NCBI RefSeq assembly: GCF_900129215.1
Contig: NZ_FQUQ01000002.1
Span: 806,001-870,000, forward strand
Source of the DNA: Pedobacter caeni
Lineage (GTDB): Bacteria > Bacteroidota > Bacteroidia > Sphingobacteriales > Sphingobacteriaceae
DNA length: 64,000 nucleotides
Direction of reading: 5' to 3'
Part shown: positions 16,328 through 25,200 of the stretch, piece after piece
Numbering within the stretch: position 1 is the first letter of the stretch
Layout of the letters: every line of letters starts with the position of its first letter
Position numbers and translations under genes: made by a program
The notes under the pieces: generated by a model
What the model saw: only the letters and a program-made list of their open reading frames with translations
Told to the model about the DNA's origin: nothing
The model's database searches: none

Positions 16328-18790
16328 ATGAAAACGCAAATATATAATTCATTCTTTCTCATCTTAGGTATTGCTTTCCTGCTTTTAAGCGAAACTAAGG
16401 CACAAACAGCAGCTACAAACGGGGAGATATCCGGTAAGGTCCTGGATGAAACTCAGAAAGCATTTCCCTATGCAAGCATCAGCTTACTGAATGCAAAAGA
16501 CTCTACTGCGGTAAAAGGAACCTTAACCGGAGATAATGGAACTTATGAGTTTAAGGGCTTGAATGCAGGAAAGTATTTGGTTGCCATTTATGTGGTAGGG
16601 TATAAGAAAACGTTTAAAGGACCCTATTCCATTGGTGCCGAAAAGCAGTCGCACCAGGTTGGACAAGTGCAGTTGGCGGCAGATGCACAACAGCTAAAAG
16701 GAGTGGAGATCGTTAAACAGAAGCCATTAATAGAACGTCAGATTGATAAAACCGTGTTGAATATTGAGAATAGTGTGTTGGCTTCCGGAAATACAGCGCT
16801 GGAAATTTTGCAGAAAGCACCTGGTGTAACGGTAGATAAAGATGGTAAAATCTCTCTGAGAGGAAAGCAGGGCGTAAACGTAATGCTGGATGGAAAACCC
16901 ACTTATTTGTCTGCCGATCAACTGGCCAATCTGCTCCGTTCCACAGAAGGGACTGCAATCCAGTCAATTGAGTTGATCACCAATCCATCTGCTAAATATG
17001 ATGCTGCGGGAAACTCGGGGATCATCAACATCAAACTAAAGAAAAACAGAAATTATGGAACCAATGGTTCTGTATTTGCCGGAGCCGGTTATGGTGCAGA
17101 TTATAAGGTTAATGGCGGTTTGGACCTGAACCACAGAGCCAAAAAGTTCAATGTTTTTGGAAATGGCAGTTATAGCTTAAATAACCGCTTCCAGGAAACC
17201 GATATTGCGAGGGTAAACGGAACTTCTACAGATCAGACTTATTTTGATCAGACCAGTCATAGTGATGTGAAAAGAATAAACAGGAATTATAAAGCGGGCA
17301 TGGATTATTTTATCAACGATCATCATACCCTTGGCTTCTTTCTGAATGGTTATCATACCAATGGTGATGAAGCGGCCAATGTACTTACCCTGATCGGTGA
17401 TCAGCCAGGAAAGACAGATTCTTCGGTAGTTGCGCCCAATACGAATACACGAAAATATACAGGAATTACCTACAACCTGAATTATAAAGGAACGCTCGAT
17501 ACACTTGGTCAGGAGATCAGTGCAGATATGGATTATTCCCGTTACAGTGGAGTGCAAAACAGTGTTTTTAACAATATGTACAAAAATGCAACGGGACAGC
17601 CCTTGAAACCTGCTTATATTTTCAGGAATGCTTCTCCCTCCATCGTAAAAATATGGGGTGCTAAGGTTGACTATACCTTACCGGTTAATAAAGAGATGAA
17701 ATTAGACCTTGGCCTGAAAACAAGTTTTGTTCAGACAGATAATAACTTCCTGTTTGAGAACTTTGTCAATAACGAATGGGCTAATGATAAAGGTAAAAGC
17801 AATCAGTTCCTATATGATGAAAATATCAATGCTGCTTATGCGAACATAAACAGGAAATTTAAAAGCACGACTGTACAACTTGGCCTGAGACTGGAACAAA
17901 CAAACTCTAAGGGGAACTCTGTGACAGAGCAGAAAGTGGTAAAAAGAGATTACCTCAATCTCTTTCCGAGCGTATTTATCAATCAGGAGTTGTCTAAAGA
18001 TCATGATATTGGTTTTTCTTACAGCCGTAGGATTGACCGTCCGGATTATGGTTCTCTTAACCCTTTTATTTACTATGTGGATTTATATTCCTTCAGACAA
18101 GGGAATCCATTTTTGAAACCCCAATACACCAATTCTTTTGAGTTCTCTTATTCCTTTAAAAAGAATTTAAATGTGACTTTCGGATATAGCCATACCAATG
18201 ATGTGATGTCTGAAGTATTACTTACTGATACGGCCAAAAAGACGATTTTTATCTCTGTTCAGAATCTGGCCAAACAGGATTCCTACAATATGAACATGAG
18301 TTACCCGATACAGATCACCAAATGGTGGAGTAGTAATAACAACCTGACTGTATATTATAACAAGTTCAGGACGCCAAATCTGTTGGGACTTCCATACGAA
18401 AGCGGAAGAACGTCATTTAACCTGAATACCAGTCAGACGATTACTTTAAACACTTCCACCAAATTTGAATGGTCGGGATATTATCAATCAAAACAGGTGT
18501 ATGGCACCTTGTTGATTGCGCCTCAGTATGGGATTGATATGGGGGCCAGTAAATCATTTATGGACAATAAACTCAGCATTAAGTTTTCTGCCAATGATAT
18601 TTTTAAACTGCAGAAGAGCCAGATTACAAGTGCCATTCCTTCCCAAAATTATGTTGTTAACGAGAGATGGGAGAGTCAGGTGTTTCGACTAACCTGTACC
18701 TATCGTTTTGGAAGCAAGGATATTAAAGGTGCCCGTCAGCGTTCAAGTAGCTCTGAAGCTGAAGGGAAACGTGTGAAATCTGGTAGATAA
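16328..18790 (+). CDS. TonB-dependent outer-membrane beta-barrel protein (non-SusC)
   Basis: Outer-membrane barrel of 820 residues. From the ATG at 16328 (MKTQIYNSFF) there is a signal peptide to about residue 26, a carboxypeptidase-regulatory-like domain (GEISGKVLDETQKAFPYASI), a plug domain with LEILQKAPGVTVDKDGKISL and SIELITNPSAKYDAAG, then a barrel. It lacks the SusC plug signature and STN domain, so it belongs to the outer membrane beta-barrel family common in Bacteroidota. An upstream in-frame ATG at 16307 is less likely since it precedes the signal peptide. The C-terminus is unusually basic and Ser-rich instead of ending in an aromatic residue. Cargo unknown. Confidence 0.88.
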   Translation: MKTQIYNSFFLILGIAFLLLSETKAQTAATNGEISGKVLDETQKAFPYASISLLNAKDSTAVKGTLTGDNGTYEFKGLNAGKYLVAIYVVGYKKTFKGPYSIGAEKQSHQVGQVQLAADAQQLKGVEIVKQKPLIERQIDKTVLNIENSVLASGNTALEILQKAPGVTVDKDGKISLRGKQGVNVMLDGKPTYLSADQLANLLRSTEGTAIQSIELITNPSAKYDAAGNSGIINIKLKKNRNYGTNGSVFAGAGYGADYKVNGGLDLNHRAKKFNVFGNGSYSLNNRFQETDIARVNGTSTDQTYFDQTSHSDVKRINRNYKAGMDYFINDHHTLGFFLNGYHTNGDEAANVLTLIGDQPGKTDSSVVAPNTNTRKYTGITYNLNYKGTLDTLGQEISADMDYSRYSGVQNSVFNNMYKNATGQPLKPAYIFRNASPSIVKIWGAKVDYTLPVNKEMKLDLGLKTSFVQTDNNFLFENFVNNEWANDKGKSNQFLYDENINAAYANINRKFKSTTVQLGLRLEQTNSKGNSVTEQKVVKRDYLNLFPSVFINQELSKDHDIGFSYSRRIDRPDYGSLNPFIYYVDLYSFRQGNPFLKPQYTNSFEFSYSFKKNLNVTFGYSHTNDVMSEVLLTDTAKKTIFISVQNLAKQDSYNMNMSYPIQITKWWSSNNNLTVYYNKFRTPNLLGLPYESGRTSFNLNTSQTITLNTSTKFEWSGYYQSKQVYGTLLIAPQYGIDMGASKSFMDNKLSIKFSANDIFKLQKSQITSAIPSQNYVVNERWESQVFRLTCTYRFGSKDIKGARQRSSSSEAEGKRVKSGR

Positions 18791-18862
18791 ATGACTGGGT
18801 TTTTTGATAACCTTTGGTGATCAGGGAAATTTTGACGATCATTATCTATGTAAATTAGGCCT

Positions 18863-18899
18863 GATGAAAGCATCATGAATAACATGATATGCTTTCATC
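18863..18899. terminator. Hairpin after the TonB-dependent barrel gene
   Basis: An 11-bp perfect stem GATGAAAGCAT / ATGCTTTCATC extended by an inner CATG/CATG pairing with an AATAA loop and a two-base bulge. No long T run follows, so it may be a weak terminator or an mRNA-stabilising 3' hairpin. The lipoprotein gene starts 38 bases later. Confidence 0.45.
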
Positions 18900-18937
18900 A
18901 CTTCAAAAATAGATACTGATGAAACCAATTATGTTCC

Positions 18938-19603
18938 ATGAAAATGATTAAAGCAATTGCTGCAATGAGTTTGGTTTACCTTTTTACCTCCTGTAATGGT
19001 GAAGGGACAAAAAAACAGGCAGAAGAGAAAGCCACTGCAACCCTCAGCCTGGGAGATACCACAAAGTCAGCAGAGTTGAATTCTAAATATCCGGAGGTAC
19101 AAACCTGGGTTGATGATTTTAAAAACTTCAGGACTGCAGTTTATCAAAAAGACCTGTTAAAATTAAAAACCTATTTCAATTTCCCGATTAATGGGGACAA
19201 CACTGAGCTTTGGCCAGTTTGTGATCTGTCTGAGGCAGACTGGATCGAGAGAAAGGCTAAAGTTCCGAATCCTGAGACTTTCAGGGAAACAGACTTTGAT
19301 CAGTATTATACCCGGATTTTCAATAAGGACTTCGTTAAATGTATCCTGAAGATAAAATCAGCGATTTTAATTCAGTCACTGGAAAGTAAAAGCCCTGAAT
19401 TTATGGGGGAGGATTACCGATACCAGTTGTATGCTCAATTTAATCCCGAAGATCAGACACTTCAGTTAAATATGGCCTTTTCCAATAAGGCTAAAGATGA
19501 GGAAGGAAACTATGTCAGTGAAGGGGAGCATAATGTCATTTATACGTTTAAAATCCTGGAGGGTAAAAAGTTGCAATTCGAGAAAATCCAACTGGCAGGA
19601 TAA
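18938..19603 (+). CDS. Hypothetical lipoprotein
   Basis: A protein of 221 residues with a type II signal peptide: MIKAIAAMSLVYLFTSC ends in a lipobox, so it is membrane-anchored. The mature part is a mixed alpha/beta region with a charged linker rich in Lys, Glu and Ala after the Cys. I recognise no domain; the body (WVDDFKNFRTAVYQKDLLKLKTYFNFPI) resembles small NTF2-like lipoproteins of Bacteroidota only loosely. The second Met at 18944 is an equally plausible start. It is 42 bases before the GH43 gene and probably co-transcribed with it. Confidence 0.7.
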   Translation: MKMIKAIAAMSLVYLFTSCNGEGTKKQAEEKATATLSLGDTTKSAELNSKYPEVQTWVDDFKNFRTAVYQKDLLKLKTYFNFPINGDNTELWPVCDLSEADWIERKAKVPNPETFRETDFDQYYTRIFNKDFVKCILKIKSAILIQSLESKSPEFMGEDYRYQLYAQFNPEDQTLQLNMAFSNKAKDEEGNYVSEGEHNVIYTFKILEGKKLQFEKIQLAG

Positions 19604-19645
19604 TTTTTGTTAAAGGATCTTTATCTTAGAAAAAAATCATTGGTA

Positions 19646-20632
19646 ATGCGCGCAATTCTGATCCTTATTTTCTGTTCTCTGTCGGCCATTTCTGTTTATA
19701 GTCAGAAACCGGAAAAGTTAGTCAAACGTTCCGGAAATCCGGTTTTTCCGGGATGGTATGCAGATCCGGAAGGAGCGGTATTTGACCGGACTTTCTGGAT
19801 TTACCCTACCTTTTCTGATAAATATGAAAAGCAGGTTTTTCTGGATGCTTTTTCTTCCAAAGATCTGCTCAGCTGGAAGAAACATCCTTCAATATTAGAT
19901 ACTGCGGGATTTAAATGGGCAAAGAAAGCGGTTTGGGCCCCTTCGATTATAAAGAAGGATCATAAGTATTACCTGCTGTTTGGAGCAAATGACATTCAAA
20001 GCGACCAGGAAATTGGCGGAATTGGTGTGGGCGTTGCTGATCGACCTGAAGGGCCTTTTAAAGACCATCTTGGCAAACCCTTAGTTGATAAATTTCATAA
20101 TGGTGCCCAGCCAATCGATCAGTTTGTGTTTAAAGATAAAGATGGACAGCATTACCTGATTTATGGGGGATGGAAGCATTGTAATATGGCTAAATTGAAC
20201 GATGATTTCTCCGGATTTATTCCCTTTTCCGATGGCACTGTTTTCAAGGAAATTACTCCTGAAAACTATGTGGAAGGTCCCTATATGTTTATAAGGGATG
20301 GTAAATATTATTTTATGTGGTCTGAAGGCGGTTGGACTGGTCCCGACTATTCAGTTGCTTATGCCATATCTGATTCTCCTTTGGGGCCATTTAAAAGAAT
20401 TGGTAAAGTGCTTCAGCAGGATCCCAATGTAGCTACGGGAGCCGGACATCATTCTGTGATCAAACATCCTAAGAAAAATGATTACTATATGGTTTACCAC
20501 AGAAGACCGCTTGGGGAAACCGACGGAAACCATCGCGTCACCTGTATAGACCGGATGGAATTTGATGCAAAAGGATACATCAAGCCTGTCAAAATTACTT
20601 TTGAAGGGGTAAGTGGTAACCCCATAAAATAA
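19646..20632 (+). CDS. Secreted GH43-type glycoside hydrolase
   Basis: A five-bladed beta-propeller hydrolase expected to act on arabinose- or xylose-containing glycans. A signal peptide spans about residues 1-20 from the ATG at 19646; a TTG at 19607 would only extend it with a charged tail. The GH43 catalytic residues are visible: Asp40 in GWYADPEG (general base), Asp158 in PIDQFVF (pKa modulator) and Glu210 in YVEGPYMF (general acid). The HH pair in GAGHHSVIKHP and YYMVYHRRP match the metal-site and end blocks. The length of 328 residues is that of a single-domain GH43. Whether it is a xylosidase, arabinofuranosidase or arabinanase cannot be told. Confidence 0.9.
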   Translation: MRAILILIFCSLSAISVYSQKPEKLVKRSGNPVFPGWYADPEGAVFDRTFWIYPTFSDKYEKQVFLDAFSSKDLLSWKKHPSILDTAGFKWAKKAVWAPSIIKKDHKYYLLFGANDIQSDQEIGGIGVGVADRPEGPFKDHLGKPLVDKFHNGAQPIDQFVFKDKDGQHYLIYGGWKHCNMAKLNDDFSGFIPFSDGTVFKEITPENYVEGPYMFIRDGKYYFMWSEGGWTGPDYSVAYAISDSPLGPFKRIGKVLQQDPNVATGAGHHSVIKHPKKNDYYMVYHRRPLGETDGNHRVTCIDRMEFDAKGYIKPVKITFEGVSGNPIK

Positions 20633-20876
20633 ATTAAAAAATATTTCTTGTCCTGTAAGCGTATTGCCCGTTTTTATAAATGAAGGGGAAGCTTTCCCAA
20701 TGGTGCTTTTCTGCTGTTTATCAGGGTAATATGTTCGTGCTTAAAGCGTATCGCTTATTTTGTAATCATCTGTTTTTCAGTTGTTTGTGTTTGTTTTTTA
20801 GATTAAAACTATGTTAAATTTACTTAACCGGATGTTTTAATTTACCAACCAAATCATAAACCCTAAAAACAAAGCA

Positions 20877-21779
20877 ATGAAAAACCAAACCAAACAAAGA
20901 CAATTTACCGCAGGCATTTTACTTCTTGCAGTATTAGCTGTTACGTCCTGTAAAAAAGAAACTAAATCTATAGAAGGAGGGCAGGAAGAGGTAAGTGCAG
21001 ACCAGAAGCGTTCCGAGCTCAGTGCTGCGGCAGTTGTACCCAGCCTCAACCTGAATTGGGATAGCCGGACCAATGGCTCTGCTTACACCTCTGCCCAGGC
21101 ATCTTCGGATTTTGGGAATGTTTCTGGCTGGCAACAATCCCGTGCCCTCATCGCTAATGGCAAGGACGGAACAAATGGAATGAGGGTAACCTTATTACCT
21201 AATCAGTTATCCGGAGCAGGTGGGATGGTGACCAATGTAGACATTACTGATGGCAGTGCTTACGAACTGGATTTCGACGTTAAATTTCATAGCCAGTTTA
21301 ATTTTAGCAGGGGAGGTAAGATCGGATTTGGATTTTCTGTAGGTGAAGGAAATACAGGCGGTGATCCGGGCTGGGATGGAAATGGAGGCAGTTTAAGATT
21401 AATGTGGTATTCTCCGGACAGCAATCCAAACCGGGTATTCTTCCAGCCCTATGTTTACCATAAAGATCAGCCTACGGAATATGGTGATACCTATACCCAA
21501 CGTTTTCCTGCTTCAGGTGCCTTGCAAAAAGGAGTATGGTACCATGTTCATATGTACATCAAAAGCAATAGCGGATCAAGTACAAATGGCCGCGCTCAGA
21601 TCATCATTGATGGGACGACAATTCTGGATACGGATATCCGCTGGACAACCAATGATAGTAAAAGGCTGATCAACAACCTGACCTTCCATACGTTTAGAGG
21701 TGGAAGTCAGGACTACTGGAAAACCAGCACCACGGATTATATTTATTATGATAATTTAGCGGTCAACAAGATCAATTAA
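20877..21779 (+). CDS. Polysaccharide lyase 14-like lipoprotein
   Basis: A protein of 300 residues with a lipoprotein signal (lipobox VTSC near residue 25) and a Lys/Glu-rich linker, then a beta-jelly-roll domain. The blocks AYELDFDVKFHSQFNFSRGG, GGSLRLMWY, FFQPYVYHKDQPTEYGD and GVWYHVHMYIKSNSG, followed by DGTTILDTDIRW and LINNLTFHTFRGG, are the pattern of PL14-type alginate or glucuronan lyases. The putative catalytic surface is lined by Tyr, His and Lys residues of these strands. It follows the GH43 gene after 244 bases that hold no gene, and is followed by a clear terminator. Confidence 0.8.
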   Translation: MKNQTKQRQFTAGILLLAVLAVTSCKKETKSIEGGQEEVSADQKRSELSAAAVVPSLNLNWDSRTNGSAYTSAQASSDFGNVSGWQQSRALIANGKDGTNGMRVTLLPNQLSGAGGMVTNVDITDGSAYELDFDVKFHSQFNFSRGGKIGFGFSVGEGNTGGDPGWDGNGGSLRLMWYSPDSNPNRVFFQPYVYHKDQPTEYGDTYTQRFPASGALQKGVWYHVHMYIKSNSGSSTNGRAQIIIDGTTILDTDIRWTTNDSKRLINNLTFHTFRGGSQDYWKTSTTDYIYYDNLAVNKIN

Positions 21780-21808
21780 TCCTGGTCGGCTAAAAGCTTT
21801 AACAGATG

Positions 21809-21845
21809 AAAGGCCTGCTCAACTATGAAGTTGAGTGGGCCTTTT
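21809..21845 (+). terminator. Intrinsic terminator after the PL14-like gene
   Basis: A long stem AAGGCC-GCTCAACT against AGTTGAG-GGCCTT with small internal mismatches and an ATGA loop, ending in TTTTG. It lies 30 bases after the stop codon and separates this transcript from the large operon that begins at 22292. Confidence 0.75.
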
Positions 21846-22291
21846 GTATGATCCCCCAAATAAAAATCCAGATCCCGGATCTTATAACACCTCAATATTT
21901 TCTGAATATAAACGCAGCAAAACGAAATTAAAGTCACTTTATTACCTTATTTATTCTTAGCGTTAATTACTTATTAAGTTATAGCTTGTTTTCTATTGTT
22001 TTGAGGCTTTTTGAGCTTGTTCTTTTTGTTCATTTTTGGTGATTTTGTAACTCTGCGTGATTATAGTAGTAATTTTGCTATCACAAAAGCATAGGATTAT
22101 AGCTTTTCATTAAGTTTTTGAAATCCCTATTGAAATATTGTCCGAAAACTAATGATTTTCTTGATATAGAGCTACTTTGAATAAAAATCAAGGTGTTTTC
22201 TCTTTAAAAATCCTGTTTCTATAGGTTATTGTTCTCAATACCTGTGGAATTGCTCGAAAAGTTGAATCCCTAATCATCCCCCTCAACACAT
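21846..22291 (+). other. Gene-free AT-rich region upstream of the large synthase operon
   Basis: About 450 AT-rich bases with no coding frame of note on either strand. It must carry the promoter of the operon at 22292-40114. The best promoter match is given separately. No regulator gene lies beside the operon, so control is either by this region or by a distant factor. Confidence 0.6.
22044..22077 (+). promoter_or_regulatory. Bacteroidota-type promoter of the synthase operon
   Basis: TTTG at 22044-22047 and TAATTTTG at 22070-22077, separated by 22 bases, match the -33 TTTG and -7 TAnnTTTG consensus of Bacteroidota house-keeping promoters. Transcription would begin near 22084, leaving a leader of roughly 200 bases. 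The region is T-rich, so chance matches are possible. Confidence 0.4.
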
Positions 22292-25200
22292 ATGAAAACT
22301 CCCTTAATTATTGGAATAACTCCATTTGAAAGGCCTGATGTAAATCTCGCACTCTCTTTATCAAATGCAAAGGCTTTTCCTGTACTCCATCTCGGAAGAG
22401 ATCAGGCCAGGGCTGCTGAAGCACTTGAACAGTTAACACAAAGATCCTCCGGGGAATTTGGCGTTTGCCTTGTTTCGGAAGATATGAACAACGTCATTTT
22501 GCCTGTACAGGTAACAATGGTCGTATTGCCCTATGGCATGAAGTGGACAAGGCCGGAACAGGTGAAGCTGTTTTACCAGGTTCACGATGTCCATGAAGCA
22601 AGGAAAGCACAGGCAGAAGGTGCTGCCGGTATTATTGTAAAAGGCAACGAAGGTGCCGGAAAAGTTGGCTATGAATCTTCATACGTCCTTTTTCAGCGCA
22701 TTGTTAAAGAAATAAAAAATATAGACATCTATGTTCAGGGAGGTGTGGGCATCCATACCGCTGCTGCTTTAATCGCCTCAGGGGCAACAGGAGTAGTATT
22801 GGACAGTCAACTGGCCCTCTTTCCTGAAAGTACCCTTCCTAAGGCAATCAAACTGGTTTGTGAAAAACTAAGTGGAAATGAAACCCGTCTGATCGGTGAT
22901 TTCCGCGTATTGGTACGGCCAAATTCTCCGGCACTGGAGGCAAATGCTACTGCAAAAGACCTGGAAAAGTATTTTGAGGATTTCGATCTTGAAAAAAGCT
23001 TCCTTCCTATGGGACAGGATATTGCATTGGCAACTGATCTGGAAACACGTTATAGAAAACTCAATAAACTGGTGTTTGGTATCGAAGAAGCGGTTTATGG
23101 GCATTTGAACCAGGCCAAATCACTGAATGTGATCAGCGCAGGTAATGCCCTGGCCAAAGAGCTGAACATTACCTATCCGATTGCACAAGGCCCGATGACC
23201 AGGGTGAGCGATGTGGCCCCTTTTGCCAATGCTGTTGCAGAAGCGGGAGCACTTCCTTTTGTTGCGCTTTCTTTATTAAAAGGAGAAACAGCGAAAAATC
23301 TGATCGCAGAAACGAAAAGACTCGCAGGAGAAAAAACCTGGGGAGTGGGCATTCTTGGTTTTGCCCCAGCCGAACTGCGTGACGAACAGATCGAATACAT
23401 TAAGGAGCAAATGCCTCCGGTGGTATTGATCGCCGGTGGCAGACCCTCACAGGCCAAGCCCTTAGAGAAATTAGGCATCAAAACTTTTTTACATGTTCCT
23501 TCCGCCTCGCTGTTGGATATGTTCCTGAAAGAAGGTGCTAAAAGGTTTGTCTTTGAAGGAAGGGAATGTGGCGGGCATGTTGGCCCATTATCGAGTATGG
23601 TACTTTGGGAGAAACAAATCGAACGTCTGCTGAAGGAAGATCATCCGGAACAAATCAGTGTGTTTTTTGCCGGTGGCATCCACGATAGCCTTTCTACTGC
23701 ATTCATTGCAGTAATGGCTGCACCTTTAGCCGCAAAAGGAGTGAAGGTTGGCGTATTGATGGGAACTTCCTATCTCTATACCAAAGAAGCCGTAAGCACA
23801 GGTGCCATAGGTGATCAGTTTCAGGAACAAGCCAGGTTATCGGCCGATACCATTTTACTGGAAACTGCTCCTGGCCATGAAACCAGGTGTCTGAATTCTC
23901 CTTTTGCCACTTTCTTTAATGAAGAAAAGGAAAAACTTCAAAAAGAAGGAATCGATAAAAAAGAGATCTGGGCAAAGCTGGAAACCCTGAATGTGGGCAG
24001 ACTACGTATTGCTGCTAAGGGAATTGAACGCAGGGGTGATCAGTTGGTGACAATTGATGAAAAGGAACAACTGACGCTTGGAATGTATATGATCGGACAG
24101 GTGGCCTCCATGTGTAACGAGATCGTCTCTGTTCTTGACTTGCATAAAGAAGTGGCTGATGGCAACTTCGCGCACATTCAACAGGCTGTTTTATCAAGCC
24201 CTCCGGAATCAAAAGAAAAATCATTAAATGTCGCTATCGTCGGGATGGCTTGTATTTTCCCCGGAGCGAAAAATATAGAAGAATATTGGCGCAACATCAT
24301 TCTCGGAACAGACGAAGTAACTGAAGTTCCTGATGAGCGCTGGAATAAAGCATTATACTATGATCCTGCATCTACCGCCGCAGACATGTCTCATTCTAAG
24401 TGGGGCGGCTTTATTCCTAAAATTGATTTCGATCCGCTGGAATATGGAATCCCTCCGCAATCGCTTGCCGCGATTGAGCCTACTCAGTTGCTGAGCCTGA
24501 TGGTGGCCAGACAGGCGATGGAACATGCCGGATATAAAGATGGCAGTTTCAATGCCGAAAATGTATCCGTGATCATCGGTGCCGAAGGTGGAAATGACCT
24601 GGCCAACAGCTATAGCTTCAGGTGTTTCTCTAAACAGGTTTTCGGTGAAATGCCGGAAGAGCTGGATGCTGCATTGCCAAAGATGACAGAAGATTCCTTT
24701 CCGGGAATCCTGGCCAATGTGATCTCAGGAAGGATCACCAACAGGTTGAACCTTGGTGGACGGAACTTCACTGTAGATGCCGCCTGCGCTTCTTCGCTTG
24801 CGGCAATAGACCTGGCTTGTCAGGAGTTGTTCTTAGAAAAATCAGATATGGTCCTCGCAGGAGGAGCAGACCTGCATAATGGAATAAATGATTATTTGAT
24901 GTTCTCAAGTACGCATGCTTTGTCCCGTAAAGGACGGTGTGCCACTTTTGATGCGGAAGCAGACGGTATTGCCCTTGGTGAAGGGGTGGCAATGCTGGTT
25001 CTGAAAAGACACGATGACGCATTGAGGGACGGTGACACCGTCTACGCGGTGATTCAGGGGATTGGTGGTTCCAGTGATGGAAAGAGCCTTGGCTTAACTG
25101 CACCCCGGAAATCCGGACAGGTAAAAGCACTGGAACGTGCTTATGAACAGGCAGGAATATCCCCATCCCTCTTGGGATTGGTTGAAGCTCATGGTACAGG

